64,000 nt of DNA from Aureispira sp. CCB-QB1 (lineage in GTDB: Bacteria; Bacteroidota; Bacteroidia; Chitinophagales; Saprospiraceae). The position numbers were made by a program, and so were the translations under genes. The stretch spans positions 62,001 to 126,000 of the forward strand of contig NZ_JHBV01000014.1 of assembly GCF_000724545.1 (NCBI RefSeq), in the 5' to 3' direction. The notes beneath the pieces were generated by a model. The model was not told where the DNA came from and searched no databases. It worked only from the letters and a program-made list of their open reading frames with translations. Below are positions 17,989 through 27,697 of the stretch, piece after piece (within the stretch, counting starts at the first letter, position 1; each line of letters starts with the position of its first letter).

Positions 17989-18510
17989 ATGAATAAATAT
18001 TCTAATTTATTAGCCCATATCTTGTGGATGAATGTGTTGTTTTTTGGGGTAACTTTTGTTGTGCAAGCACAAGGACCAATTGCTTATATTGATACTGATG
18101 AAGTCATTAAAGCAATGCCAGAATATAAAAGTACTCAAGTTGCTTTGGAAACATTCCAAAAGCAATTGGTCAAACAATTGGATGCAGAGAAAAAAGCCAT
18201 TGCCAAATATTATACCGATATCATCGAACAAGTAAAAGTTGGGGCGTTAACTCCTAAACAGCAGCAAGATGCAGAGGTGAAGCTGCAAAAAATGCAGGAA
18301 GACTTGGATAAAAATACTTTGGAAGCAGACCGTCAATTACTAGCAAAAGAAAAAAACTTATCGAAACCAATGTATGAAAAATTCGAACAAGGAATTGCTA
18401 GTGTTGCCAAAAAAAATGGATATGCTTATGTCTTAGATAAAAAGACTCTAATGGCGTATGGTGGCGGAATTGATGCTACCCAAAAATTGAAAAAAGAATT
18501 AGGGTTGTAA
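17989..18510 (+). CDS. OmpH/Skp family periplasmic chaperone (paralogue 2)
   Basis: The 173-residue product has a signal peptide ending VVQAQG, the strand IAYIDTDEVIKAMPEYKS, a helical hairpin with LTPKQQQDAEVKLQKMQEDL, and the C-terminal YAYVLDKKTLMAYGGG strand. The start codon is 1 base after the stop of paralogue 1, so both are translated from one mRNA. It is closer to the copies at 20471 and 26734 than to its operon partner, in particular in the GGGIDATQKLKKELGL ending. The role is outer-membrane protein chaperoning by family. Confidence 0.87.
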   Translation: MNKYSNLLAHILWMNVLFFGVTFVVQAQGPIAYIDTDEVIKAMPEYKSTQVALETFQKQLVKQLDAEKKAIAKYYTDIIEQVKVGALTPKQQQDAEVKLQKMQEDLDKNTLEADRQLLAKEKNLSKPMYEKFEQGIASVAKKNGYAYVLDKKTLMAYGGGIDATQKLKKELGL

Positions 18511-18572
18511 ATCCTAATAAAAAATTGCTATTTATTGTATTGGTAATTAAACGGATTAATCCTATTTATAAG

Positions 18573-18613
18573 ATAACCACATCTTGCTCTTAGCAGAATG
18601 TGGTTATTTCTTT
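18573..18613 (+). terminator. Terminator of the ompH pair
   Basis: A 10-bp stem (ATAACCACAT at 18573-18582 with ATGTGGTTAT at 18598-18607) is followed by TTCTTTTT. Confidence 0.7.
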
Positions 18614-18649
18614 TTCTAAGGAGCTACACAAGATTAGTAGCCATTCATT

Positions 18650-20146
18650 CTAATAGGATTGTTCTAATAGTGTTGTTGTGTTTGGAGATGGATTAGTTGG
18701 TAATGTTTGTAAGTCAAATAATTCATTGAGTAGATTATTTTGAAGCAAATGTTTAGGGTCATACTTTTCTTTTAATACAAGTAGTTGTTCTATTGCCTCT
18801 GCATACATTTTTTTGAGAATATTTTTGGGGCAAATTACATTCTTAGTAAGGTGTATTTTACCTTGATATTCATGATAGCAAATACTACTAATCTTTTCTA
18901 GCGTTTTTCTTACCGTGTCGTAATCACGCAAAGCAAGCCCTTCAAAGGTCATGGTAAATAAGTAGCTTTTTTGATTGGAGTTGGAAGATGAAAATAAACC
19001 CGTTTTGCTAGGAGGAACATGGGCTCCATCTATCATAACAGTATGGAGTTGATGTTTTTTTAGGAGATGCATACAATTTTGAACAAATGCTTCGTACTTC
19101 AATCGATCCGTTTCAGAATTCGTTGAACAAGGAATAGCATAGGTCACCTGCAACATATTGAGTTTTATATTTAATTTTCTAGCAATTGCTTTGCTAAATG
19201 TATTGGTTTCCATAACAAAAGATGCTTCATAAGGAGAATCAATAAAAATAGCTTCTTCATTGGCTGATTTGCCAATTATCTTGTAGTAATAATCCCAAGA
19301 TAATTCCGCAATTTTTGGAAAGAAATGCATCAAAAAGTCCCCTATAACACGAGAAGGGTTTTTAATTTGGTGTACCAAAGTTGGATTACGGGCTGTTGTA
19401 TCTATCCAGTTGTGTTTGGCTAATAAGGTACACAAATTTCCTTTTTTATGATAAAATACAGCACAAGAGCCTTTCCAGTCTTCTTCTTCTCGCTGGTCAA
19501 AATTCATTTTAGGGTTTAAGAAGCGAACTCCTTTCGTTCGATCAAACCTTCTTACAATTGAGCAAAAAGCAGGATTTTTTCCAACATACACCACACGTTC
19601 TTCTATTTCAATAACAATTCCTATTGTTCCCATTCCCGTAATAGCACCATAGAATAAGTCTTCATTTTCTGAGCGGCTTGCGTATAGAATGTCTCCATTA
19701 GGAATGATAATTTTGAAGGAGATTATTTGGTTGATTTCTTTGCCGTATGTCGCCGTCATTCTAGAGTAGGTATCGCACGAAAAGCTGCCTCCAACAGTTA
19801 TATTGCTAGCAGTAGGAACAACAGGGGGAACATAGCCTTTTGGGACGATGGTCTTCATGACTTGCCCCCATGTAACACCAGGCTGTGCTAGAATTCGATT
19901 GTTTTCTAGGTCTAAGTGTAGTTGATTGAGCTTTTTACAACAAATAATATGTTGATGCTGAAATGCATTGTTAAAGGACAAACCTGTACCCATAATTGAG
20001 TAGTTGATGTTGTTCTTATGAAAATACTTGACCAATGTTTGTAGTTCCTCTACATGCTTAGGCTTAAATATTTTGGCATAAATTTCATGATAACCGCTGT
20101 AACTTTTTATCTTTTTTTCTTCACAAAAAGGGATTTGATGAGACAT
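18650..20146 (-). CDS. FAD-binding oxidoreductase, VAO/aldonolactone-oxidase type
   Basis: The N-terminal 200 residues form a PCMH-type FAD-binding domain: KHVEELQTLVKYFHKNNI, GTGLSFNNAF, AQPGVTWGQVM, TASNITVGGSFSCDTYSR and GAITGMGTIGIVIEIEERV. This is the pattern of vanillyl-alcohol-oxidase-fold enzymes acting on sugar lactones (GULO/ALO) or related alcohols. The C-terminal part (250-490) carries the substrate domain and ends with KYDPKHLLQNNLLNELF, the aldonolactone-oxidase-like terminal motif. At 498 residues it is slightly longer than ALO-type enzymes. No signal peptide is seen. It sits on the minus strand between ompH genes and has no operon partner. The substrate is unassigned. Confidence 0.8.
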   Translation of the reverse strand: MSHQIPFCEEKKIKSYSGYHEIYAKIFKPKHVEELQTLVKYFHKNNINYSIMGTGLSFNNAFQHQHIICCKKLNQLHLDLENNRILAQPGVTWGQVMKTIVPKGYVPPVVPTASNITVGGSFSCDTYSRMTATYGKEINQIISFKIIIPNGDILYASRSENEDLFYGAITGMGTIGIVIEIEERVVYVGKNPAFCSIVRRFDRTKGVRFLNPKMNFDQREEEDWKGSCAVFYHKKGNLCTLLAKHNWIDTTARNPTLVHQIKNPSRVIGDFLMHFFPKIAELSWDYYYKIIGKSANEEAIFIDSPYEASFVMETNTFSKAIARKLNIKLNMLQVTYAIPCSTNSETDRLKYEAFVQNCMHLLKKHQLHTVMIDGAHVPPSKTGLFSSSNSNQKSYLFTMTFEGLALRDYDTVRKTLEKISSICYHEYQGKIHLTKNVICPKNILKKMYAEAIEQLLVLKEKYDPKHLLQNNLLNELFDLQTLPTNPSPNTTTLLEQSY

Positions 20147-20470
20147 AGTATTGGGACAATTGTATGTTTTGGGAAATGATGTTAAACAATGACAAAAGTC
20201 AGCCTTATTGAAGAGAAAGTAAATACGGAATTACCATGATTTAGATGTCCGTAATTTTACGGAGTAATTGCCTATAGTAATTGATTATTAGTTGTTTTTA
20301 TTGCCTTTGAAGCTGCCTTAGGGTTAAATTTTGTTAAAAAGTATAGAACTAATATTAGGGTATTGTTAAGGGCCATAATATTGTCAAAATAGCCTTTATT
20401 TTTACGCTTATTAAATCAAAATAAAGGATCAATATAAATGCTATATGATTCTATCAAAAAAGACATCACA
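20147..20470. other. Divergent intergenic region
   Basis: These 324 bases lie between the divergent FAD oxidoreductase and ompH paralogue 3. A small hairpin (CCGTAATTTTACGG, 20248-20261) is present. I find no convincing TAnnTTTG promoter and no gene. Confidence 0.4.
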
Positions 20471-20989
20471 ATGAAAAATAGTAAAATTTTAATTGCTTTT
20501 TTTACCCTTATTTTATGTTTCCATTGGGCACCCAAAAGTGTTGCTCAAACAATTGCTTTTGTCGAAACAGAGAAAATTGTTCCCGAAATGGAGGCTTATA
20601 AAAAAGCAAAGTCAGAAGTTGAAGCTTATGGGCAACAATTGCAAAAGCTATTCAACAAAAAACAGCAAGATATGGAAGCGTATTATGCTGAAGTAATGGA
20701 TTCTATAAAAAAAGGGTTGATGACTCCTAGGCAACAACAAGAAGCAGAAGCTAAATTGCAAAAAATGAGACTCGAATTGCAAGAAGATGCTCAAAATTCA
20801 GATCGAAAATTGATGGAAAAAGAAGCAACATTAATAGAACCAATTTATAAGGAATTTAATGAAGCAGTTGCCAAGGTAGCGGAAAAAAATAACTATACGT
20901 ATATACTAGATAAGCAGATGTTGTTGTACTCGAAAGGAGGAATTGATGCAACTGAAAAAGTAAAGACAGTCTTGGGAATTAGTTGGTAA
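20471..20989 (+). CDS. OmpH/Skp family periplasmic chaperone (paralogue 3)
   Basis: The ATG at 20471 (MKNSKILIAFF) is preferred over 20438 because it places a normal signal peptide at the N-terminus (cleavage near SVAQ). The mature protein has IAFVETEKIVPEMEAYKKAKSEV, a long helical arm with the GLMTPRQQQEAEAKLQKM tip, and the ending YTYILDKQMLLYSKGGIDAT followed by VLGISW. It is very similar to paralogue 4 at 26734, including the identical C-terminal ISW, so these two are the most recent duplicates. The function by family is periplasmic holding of outer-membrane protein precursors. Confidence 0.87.
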   Translation: MKNSKILIAFFTLILCFHWAPKSVAQTIAFVETEKIVPEMEAYKKAKSEVEAYGQQLQKLFNKKQQDMEAYYAEVMDSIKKGLMTPRQQQEAEAKLQKMRLELQEDAQNSDRKLMEKEATLIEPIYKEFNEAVAKVAEKNNYTYILDKQMLLYSKGGIDATEKVKTVLGISW

Positions 20990-21013
20990 TTAGAGATTGC
21001 TATACGGCATTTG

Positions 21014-21042
21014 CCCCCTAAATATAATTGTTGTTTAGGGGG
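21014..21042. terminator. Hairpin between convergent ompH and kinase genes
   Basis: A 9-bp perfect GC-rich stem (CCCCCTAAA at 21014-21022 with TTTAGGGGG at 21034-21042) lies between two convergent stop codons. No strong T-run follows. Confidence 0.45.
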
Positions 21043-21046
21043 AGGC

Positions 21047-23179
21047 TTAAACCTCTTTCCATTTTCGAATGATCTGTTCTATTTCTTGAGCAATAACAGG
21101 CTTGCTGATGTAATCATTCATTCCAATGCTCAAACATTTGTCGCGATCTTCTTGCATAGCATTGGCTGTCATGGCAATAATAATAAGTTGAGAATGGTTA
21201 AGACTGGAGTTATTTCTAATTGATTGGGTCGTTTCGTAGCCATCCATTTCAGGCATTTGAATATCCATAAAAATTAAGTCATAGGTGGTATTTTTAAGTT
21301 TTTCAAGTGCCTCTAAGCCATTGTTGCTGATATCTGCTTTATATCCTAACTTTATTAGAACTTTACCGATAACCTTTTGGTTGATAAAATCATCTTCGAC
21401 AATTAATATTTTTAATGGAATTTGCTTACCAAGTAAGGTGTTGAAGATCGTTGCCTTTTTTCGAGTGGCTTGATCATCAGATTTTGAAAATATATCGGTG
21501 AGCGTTTGTAATAAATGATGTTGCTTTAAAGGTTTTCGGATAAACGAGACAAATAATTTATTGAAGTTTTTAAAATTTGGTTTATTACCAGAACTAAACA
21601 AAATTAGAGGAAAAGGAGCTTTATTTTTTTTGAGTTCTTGTGCCAATTGAATGCCATCTTTTTCAGGCATATAAGCGTCTAATATAGCTAAATCCAAATC
21701 CTTTTTTGTTTTAAAAACTTCCATTGCAGCAGCGGCAGAATCTACCACATAGGCTGTTATTCCCCACTTTGTTAGCAGGCGTTTGATCACCCAACGGTTG
21801 GTTTCGTGATCATCAACAACGAGTATTTTTTTGTCTCTTAGAATTCGAATACTAACTTGATCAAGAGGCGGGACTTCTTCTAATCGAGGAACATTGATGG
21901 TAAAAGAAAACGTCGAACCTTGTCCTTCTTCACTTTCCACCCAAATTTGACCGCCCATCATTTCTGCCAAAAACTTGCTGATGGCTAGTCCTAAACCTGT
22001 TCCACCATATTTTCGTTGGTTGGAATTATCTACTTGTGTGAACGCATCAAACAGTTCGAGTTGACTTTCTTTCGAAATCCCAATTCCTGTGTCTTTAACA
22101 CTAAACATTAAGTCGATATGATGGTTGGTTGAGGCAATTTTTTTTATAGTAACCAAAATTTCACCTTTATTAGTGAACTTAATGGCATTGCCAATCAAAT
22201 TAATTAAAATTTGACTAAGTTTTCCGTGATCGCCCAAGATATAAAAAGGAACATTAGGCTCTACCCAATAGTTTAGTTCTAATTTTTTGTCAATCGCTTT
22301 TGGCGCATTAATTTCCAACGCTTCTTCGATACATTCGATTAGTGAAAAAGGCTCTTGCAATAACTGATTTTGTCCCGATTCAATTTTTGAAAAATCTAAA
22401 ATTTCATTAATAATAATAAGCAGCCGTTCACCGCTGATTTTGATAGCATTAAGCAACTCTTCTTGTTCCATTGTTAGCTCCGTATCATTAAGCAAATCTG
22501 TCATACCAATAACGCCATTCATGGGGGTTCGAATTTCATGACTCATATTGGCAAGAAATTGTGACTTTGCTTGCGTGGCTTGTTTGAGTTCTTTGTTTTT
22601 TTGCTGCAAAATTTTCCGATCTAATTCAAAGCGACTTTTGAGGATATGAATGATTTGCCCTATCAATAAGGTAGTAAGGACTGTGGTAACTGTCATTGCA
22701 TTTGTCAAACTTTGAGGGGTGGGCTTAGTCGGAAAGATATTAGGATGCACTTTCTGTATGAAGATAAAGGTTCCTAATGTAATTAACGACAATGTAATAC
22801 CAATCCAACGATGACGAGGTGGCATTACAATCATAAAGATGATAAAAGCAGCTATAAAAACAATGGGAATATCGCTATAAAAACCCCCTAAATAATACCA
22901 TAAAAAGGAAATAACGATTAATGTGAAAAGTACGAATGGAAACACCAAAGCTTCAAACCATCCTTTTGCCGTTGACAAGGCATAAATGAGCGCATAAAAA
23001 ACAAAACAAATAGAAAGTGCTACTTTGGTGACTAATGAAAAACCAAAAATATGTGCTGCAATAAAGAAAAAAATACAAACAAAAGAAGAGTAAAAGTTTA
23101 CAATATTAAATATACCCTCTTCCAAAGAAAGATTTTGGTGGGTTTTGGGAAAAAAATGTTTTAGTGGAAACTTTGACAT
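21047..23179 (-). CDS. Hybrid sensor histidine kinase with two receiver domains
   Basis: The 710-residue protein has an N-terminal membrane sensor of six or so helices (about residues 24-175, with little periplasmic sequence) and a short coiled coil (185-205). A HisKA domain with phospho-acceptor His214 in [11 protein letters not shown] follows, then a HATPase domain with N box ([11 protein letters not shown], 327-337), G1 DTGIGIS (363-369) and G2 GGTGLGLAI (392-400). Two receiver domains complete it: REC1 with Asp501 (LAILDAYMP) and REC2 with Asp639 ([13 protein letters not shown]). No HPt or DNA-binding domain is present, so the phosphate is expected to pass to a partner encoded elsewhere. 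The membrane-embedded sensor suggests an intramembrane signal. A -7 motif lies 72 bases upstream. Confidence 0.93.
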   Translation of the reverse strand: MSKFPLKHFFPKTHQNLSLEEGIFNIVNFYSSFVCIFFFIAAHIFGFSLVTKVALSICFVFYALIYALSTAKGWFEALVFPFVLFTLIVISFLWYYLGGFYSDIPIVFIAAFIIFMIVMPPRHRWIGITLSLITLGTFIFIQKVHPNIFPTKPTPQSLTNAMTVTTVLTTLLIGQIIHILKSRFELDRKILQQKNKELKQATQAKSQFLANMSHEIRTPMNGVIGMTDLLNDTELTMEQEELLNAIKISGERLLIIINEILDFSKIESGQNQLLQEPFSLIECIEEALEINAPKAIDKKLELNYWVEPNVPFYILGDHGKLSQILINLIGNAIKFTNKGEILVTIKKIASTNHHIDLMFSVKDTGIGISKESQLELFDAFTQVDNSNQRKYGGTGLGLAISKFLAEMMGGQIWVESEEGQGSTFSFTINVPRLEEVPPLDQVSIRILRDKKILVVDDHETNRWVIKRLLTKWGITAYVVDSAAAAMEVFKTKKDLDLAILDAYMPEKDGIQLAQELKKNKAPFPLILFSSGNKPNFKNFNKLFVSFIRKPLKQHHLLQTLTDIFSKSDDQATRKKATIFNTLLGKQIPLKILIVEDDFINQKVIGKVLIKLGYKADISNNGLEALEKLKNTTYDLIFMDIQMPEMDGYETTQSIRNNSSLNHSQLIIIAMTANAMQEDRDKCLSIGMNDYISKPVIAQEIEQIIRKWKEV

Positions 23180-23250
23180 GAAAAACTCTTATTGTTTGTT
23201 TAGGACAACTTGGGCGAAAAAAATACAGTGGGGGAGATAATCATATCGTT

Positions 23251-23258
23251 CAAAGGTA
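23251..23258 (-). promoter_or_regulatory. Putative -7 element for the hybrid kinase
   Basis: The minus strand reads TACCTTTG (TAnnTTTG), 72 bases before the kinase start. The same octamer precedes the deiminase-like gene at 6348-6355. No -33 match is clear. Confidence 0.45.
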
Positions 23259-23502
23259 AAATAAACAAAAAAATGCGTTTTTGCTTTTCTTTGAACAGAT
23301 AAATTGAAATATATTTTTGTGTCTAGAAAAAAAACACTCAGAAATTATTAGGTATTCACTTTATGGAGACATCTTGTGCGACCTATATTCTAAAGCCAAA
23401 TTTTTAGGCAAAAAATAACACCAGTGCTCGTTGATTGGTGAGAGAGGATTATAAGACTTGTTTGGATGTATGGGACAGAAAACTAGAAAAGTGCCATAAA
23501 AA

Positions 23503-23533
23503 AGCGCAAAAATTGACGGACAATTTTTGCGCT
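23503..23533 (-). terminator. Terminator of the T9SS cargo gene
   Basis: A 13-bp perfect stem (23503-23515 with 23521-23533, loop of 5) is followed on the minus strand by a run of seven T residues. Confidence 0.75.
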
Positions 23534-23591
23534 ACAAATATTTGTTTGGAATTGATGGCAGTGTTAGAATGTTCTTACAAGAAACAAAACT

Positions 23592-25757
23592 CTATTGTTT
23601 GATCACTTTTTTGGTTAGGTTACCTTGTTTTGTTTTGGCAGTTAGAAAATACGTTCCAGGAGGAATTGTTTCCAAATTGATCGTTTTTTTCTCTAGCATA
23701 ACTTGCTCGCTTTTAAAGGTCATCAATACACGACCAATTGCGTTGGTCAAAATATATTCTACATCCTGAGCAACATCTAGCTTCAAATCAATTGTCAGTT
23801 CTTTGATGGTAGGATTTGGTGTAATGACTAGAGATATATTGGGAGAATTTTCTACCATAGCAATATTGGTTGTCGTAGAATCTGGGGTTAGGTGAATTCC
23901 TATGGAAGGCACAAAGTCGGTTCCAAATCCAGACCAATAGCTAGTTGGGCTAGTCGCAGGTACATCTGAGACAATAAGAGGAGCAGGGTTGATAATAGTA
24001 TCGGGAGCTGTTCTAAAAGTATTCAAAGCATAATTGCTGGCATGAGCTCCTAACCAAAGACCTGTCTTTAGGGTAACCGAAGCAGGTCCTCCCATTGCAG
24101 CAGGTTCTTCTCTAATGGCAATATAATACCAACCATCATCATCTAAACTTGTTAGAGGGTTCCCTATGGCATCGACAAAATTAGAAGCAACACCAACGCC
24201 ATAACTAGGTGCTGGTAAGGTATCTAGTCCAGAAAGTGTTACTTGATTACTACCAACTAGTGTTAACTCATCCATATCTAGAACCCCATTAGCGGCAGTA
24301 GCTCCTGACCCATCTCTTAATCTATAAATGTTAACGGCAAGCGTATGCGAGGCAGGGCCAACATAGCCATTATCAATATAGTAACGGAACTCGATAGAGT
24401 CAATATTAATGGCATTACTTTGTCCCTTTGGAAAATAATAAACAGATCCCCATTCAAATAATGTAATATTACTGGTTTGTCCTGGAGGTGTTGTTCTTGG
24501 GAAAAATGCTCTACTTACTGTCACTCGACCATCTGATCGTAGGGCTCCTTTGGATATAAAAGGTGTGGTCGTTGGTGTAATATCAAAAGTATGGTATACG
24601 GTATCGTTATAAGTAAAGGCATCGGCATTGTCATGACTTACCCAATACTTGACACGATAGCTACCTGCACCGTTGTTGCTGATAAAGTTAATATCTTTTA
24701 AACCTTTTGTAAAAGTAGAACCTGTATACTCGCCTGCCAATAATGTATCTAAATTCATTGTGTCTAAATAGACATTAGGAGTCATGTTATTAGCAAGGTC
24801 ATAAAAATCAATGGATAAATACATCTTGGGATTATCAGAAGGATAAATGGTTTTGCCTCCATAGTTGATGAGTTTGGCACCCCAAAACCACTCCTTTAGA
24901 TTGGTAGGATCTATATTGGATAAAGCTCGATATCTGCTGCCTCCAAGTCTAACGATATCCGATTTTCCTAACCTAGATGTATTAAGGGTACTTGGTCGTC
25001 CTATTGCAATATCATAATCTGGAGCGATTTCGATGGTAATATCATCTATCATGGCATAGTAATAATAAGTATCGAAAACAAATCGAAGACGGCATTGTGA
25101 CAAATTACTAACCCCTGCCGTTACATTGGGCATAGGAATGGCAACAAAATCAGCAAATTCTTCTAATTGAATTTCTCTATAATCAAATGGGTCGCTCCAT
25201 GTTGCTCCATCGTCTGTTGACATAGAAACACTCAATTCATTGGTAGCAGAGTTGTTGGCAGAGTATTTCGAAAAGAACTTAATAACAAGTGCTGAGTCGG
25301 TATATCCTGATAAATCAATTCTTGGTGAAATTAGTTCGCCACGATGTTGTCCGGGAGAAGATCCTACTCCAATAGAAGCTGTACTATCATTGTCCATGTA
25401 ACCTGAATCAAAAATAGCAACACCATTGGTTTGGGAAGGAGATGGCAATGGTGTTGCTGGGGCGGCAAAAGGAGGGTTGGAATAGTAATCTCTTGAATAG
25501 CCGAGTAAGCTTCTTTCCCAAAAAGCATTGCCAGGGCTTGTGCCTCCCCAGTTTTCATAAATAGAAATAGCTGTCCAAGCTGTAGAAGAGTAAGGACCAA
25601 TCGTATCTTGTATAAATGGATTTTGAAATTCTGCATCTGCTACCCCTACAGTAGTTCCGACGCCCCAAATCTTAGTTTGGGCATTCAAATCTAAAAAAGA
25701 TAGACTTGTTAGTACGAGTGTCAATATACAAGTGAAAAATAGATTAAGTTTAAACAT
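23592..25757 (-). CDS. Secreted protein with T9SS type A sorting domain
   Basis: The 721-residue protein has a signal peptide (cleavage after LNAQ) and a C-terminal type IX sorting domain (last ~80 residues: ISLVITPNPTIKELTIDL, GRVLMTFKSE, IPPGTYFLTAKTKQG, KKVIKQ). It is therefore exported across the outer membrane and attached or released by T9SS. The N-terminal 250 residues resemble a jelly-roll/choice-of-anchor module (TSPGNAFWERS, LISPRIDLSGYTDSALVIKF, SMSTDDGATWSD). The middle is beta-rich and not recognised. No catalytic motif is evident, so a structural or adhesive role is an inference. A consensus promoter lies about 320 bases upstream. Confidence 0.87.
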   Translation of the reverse strand: MFKLNLFFTCILTLVLTSLSFLDLNAQTKIWGVGTTVGVADAEFQNPFIQDTIGPYSSTAWTAISIYENWGGTSPGNAFWERSLLGYSRDYYSNPPFAAPATPLPSPSQTNGVAIFDSGYMDNDSTASIGVGSSPGQHRGELISPRIDLSGYTDSALVIKFFSKYSANNSATNELSVSMSTDDGATWSDPFDYREIQLEEFADFVAIPMPNVTAGVSNLSQCRLRFVFDTYYYYAMIDDITIEIAPDYDIAIGRPSTLNTSRLGKSDIVRLGGSRYRALSNIDPTNLKEWFWGAKLINYGGKTIYPSDNPKMYLSIDFYDLANNMTPNVYLDTMNLDTLLAGEYTGSTFTKGLKDINFISNNGAGSYRVKYWVSHDNADAFTYNDTVYHTFDITPTTTPFISKGALRSDGRVTVSRAFFPRTTPPGQTSNITLFEWGSVYYFPKGQSNAINIDSIEFRYYIDNGYVGPASHTLAVNIYRLRDGSGATAANGVLDMDELTLVGSNQVTLSGLDTLPAPSYGVGVASNFVDAIGNPLTSLDDDGWYYIAIREEPAAMGGPASVTLKTGLWLGAHASNYALNTFRTAPDTIINPAPLIVSDVPATSPTSYWSGFGTDFVPSIGIHLTPDSTTTNIAMVENSPNISLVITPNPTIKELTIDLKLDVAQDVEYILTNAIGRVLMTFKSEQVMLEKKTINLETIPPGTYFLTAKTKQGNLTKKVIKQ

Positions 25758-26079
25758 GTAATTACGAATATTGAAGTGATGAATAGAAAATAGACACCTA
25801 TACTTTTGTGACTATTTTTGTTTGATAATTGAATTTCTCTAGTCTTATCTTGGCTTCGCTATTAGTCGGTTGAAAATGCTGCAAATAGACGGGGATTTTA
25901 TAGTAGTTATCCTTGGATAAATGGTATTGTTTTGATAATTAATAAAATGATAACCACTAGATAGGGGGCGACATAATGACCAAACTAGTGCGCTTACGTA
26001 ACATAAGAACTAGTTGAGGATGTAATTAAATAGTGTAGTTAAGTATTTGTCTTTATTAATAGGTGTTTATTGTTGCCTG

Positions 26080-26111
26080 CAAATTTAATGGATCGTACTA
26101 ATCGTAGCAAA
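26080..26111 (-). promoter_or_regulatory. Consensus Bacteroidota promoter for the T9SS cargo gene
   Basis: Read on the minus strand, TTTG (26108-26111) and TAAATTTG (26080-26087) are separated by 20 bases, matching the TTTG/TAnnTTTG consensus at good spacing. The predicted leader is about 315 bases. Confidence 0.6.
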
Positions 26112-26436
26112 ACAGTTTTGAGTGTATTTTATAAGATTCAGCCTTGTTTTTGTTTTGTTTTTGTATTGATAGTTAGTTGGTTATGTGTGTTTGTTTTTTT
26201 GTTTTTTTAAATTTGTATTATTTTATAAGAAACTAGAAGGGAGAAAAAAATAACGGGATGAGTGTATGATGATGAGGAAGTTAGAGAAGATAAGTTTTGC
26301 TAAAAGATAAGATTTGAGCTATTTATAAAGCATTAAAAACAAGAGAGATTATCTAGTTATTTTATTGGTTTTTAGGGTTTTATATTTTAAAAGGTATTTT
26401 TTTTTAACTTAATTAGGGCAAATGCGCTTGAATCCG

Positions 26437-26444
26437 TACTTTTG
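26437..26444 (+). promoter_or_regulatory. Putative -7 element for ompH paralogue 4
   Basis: TACTTTTG matches the -7 consensus. It lies about 290 bases before the ATG at 26734. No -33 match at the usual distance. Confidence 0.35.
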
Positions 26445-26733
26445 CACACGAAAAAAACTATACTACAAACTGTTTGCTTACGTTAAATATAGTTAAAGTA
26501 TCCTTTATAGATTTTGTTAGAACTCTCAAAAGGGGCTTTCAAGGGTTGAAATACTCATTGACTGTTACTGTCGTTCCAAAAATGGTACGCAATATGTATA
26601 TATCAAATTGAAAGATACTTTATCCTTAAAATAAAATCAAAGAGGTAAGGAATTGAAATAAGCTGTTCGAGTTGGGACAGTTTGTGGATGACAACAGATT
26701 ATAAATTACAAATTAAAATTAAAAAGAACCAAG

Positions 26734-27252
26734 ATGAAGAATGTCTTAAATCTATTATCAGTTTTAACCGTGATTGCATTTATGGCATTGGGTACAACTG
26801 CCAATGCTCAAAAAATAGCTTATGTTGATTCTGACGCCATTGTTCCTGAAATGCCAGCATACAAACGTGCTAAATCAGAAGTAGAAGCTTATGGGAAGCA
26901 ATTGCAAAAAGTGTTAGAAGGAAAACAAAAAGATGCTCAAAATTACTATCAAGAGATCATGGAGAAAGCACAACGTGGTGAATTGACTCCAAAGCAAGAG
27001 CAAGAAGCTCAAGCTAAATTGCAAAAAATGCAAGAAGATCTTCAAAAAGAAGCTGCTGATGCAGATCGTAAATTGGCAGAAAAAGAAGGTGAATTAACAG
27101 AGCCTCTTTATAAAGAATACAAAGCTGCTTTGGAAAAAGTTGCTAAAGAAAATCAATACAATTACATCTTAGATAAGAAAATGCTTTTGTATTCTGATGG
27201 TGGTATTGATGCTACAGAAAAAATCAAAACTGCTTTGGGAATTTCTTGGTAA
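26734..27252 (+). CDS. OmpH/Skp family periplasmic chaperone (paralogue 4)
   Basis: The 172-residue product has a clean signal peptide (cleavage TANAQ), then IAYVDSDAIVPEMPAYKRAKSEV, a helical arm with GELTPKQEQEAQAKLQKM, and YNYILDKKMLLYSDGGIDAT ending VLGISW-like (ALGISW). It is nearly co-linear with paralogue 3. Its own promoter motif and terminator make it monocistronic. Having four Skp-like proteins within 10 kb, none next to bamA, suggests specialised chaperone pools for abundant outer-membrane or T9SS cargo, which is an inference. Confidence 0.88.
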   Translation: MKNVLNLLSVLTVIAFMALGTTANAQKIAYVDSDAIVPEMPAYKRAKSEVEAYGKQLQKVLEGKQKDAQNYYQEIMEKAQRGELTPKQEQEAQAKLQKMQEDLQKEAADADRKLAEKEGELTEPLYKEYKAALEKVAKENQYNYILDKKMLLYSDGGIDATEKIKTALGISW

Positions 27253-27283
27253 GTTTTCAAAACGTTATAAGATATTTAAAACT

Positions 27284-27315
27284 ATAGTCCCTTTTGTGAA
27301 AGGGACTATTTTTGT
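27284..27315 (+). terminator. Terminator of ompH paralogue 4
   Basis: An 11-bp stem (ATAGTCCCTTT at 27284-27294 with AAAGGGACTAT at 27299-27309), tetraloop TGTG, is followed by TTTTTG. Confidence 0.8.
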
Positions 27316-27539
27316 TTATATTAGATTCTATTCTCCAATACTTCATGGAAAAGTTGCTAAGCTTATTAAACTTGGTTGGTAAGCATATAGAATGATTAAA
27401 AAATTGTCGCTATATTTTGAATTTACTTTAGACTAAAACTAAAACGAAACAAGTAAAGCAATTCACTTCATGAAGTACTCATTCTGCAACTATATAAAAG
27501 CGTGTAATTAAACAATATTTCGTAGAAAAATCGTATCCA

Positions 27540-27690
27540 TTTATTTGATGAACTTCGTTTCATGAGTGCTGTGCCGTTGTTTTCTTGTTGTTACGATAGC
27601 AAAGCGAGCTCATGACCGCAGCGAGTAACAAAGCGCTCACGAAGTACCACGCAGTAGCAGCGAAGCTAATCTACGAAGTACTAATTAAAC
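27540..27690 (+). repeat. Dispersed modular repeat, copy B
   Basis: Positions 27629-27671 are the exact reverse complement of 17191-17233. The block AGCGAGCTCATGACC...GAGTAACAAAGCG (27604-27635) matches 45600-45634 in copy C. The right end lies about 10-25 bases before the CtpA start codon, so the repeat would form most of that gene's leader or promoter. Confidence 0.75.
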
Positions 27691-27697
27691 TATATAT

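Larger units (their letters stand above)
23180..23591. other. Intergenic region between two minus-strand genes
   Basis: These 412 bases hold the kinase promoter motif (23251-23258) and the terminator of the T9SS cargo gene (23503-23533). No gene is seen. Confidence 0.5.
25758..26733. other. Long divergent intergenic region
   Basis: This 976-base, strongly AT-rich region separates the minus-strand T9SS cargo gene from ompH paralogue 4. It contains a full TTTG-N20-TAnnTTTG promoter on the minus strand and a -7 element on the plus strand, giving both genes leaders near 300 bases. No ORF or RNA gene can be supported. Confidence 0.5.

Noticed and set aside
25801-25808. TACTTTTG octamer on the plus strand
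   Set aside because: It matches the -7 consensus but no plus-strand gene follows for over 900 bases, so it is probably chance in AT-rich DNA.
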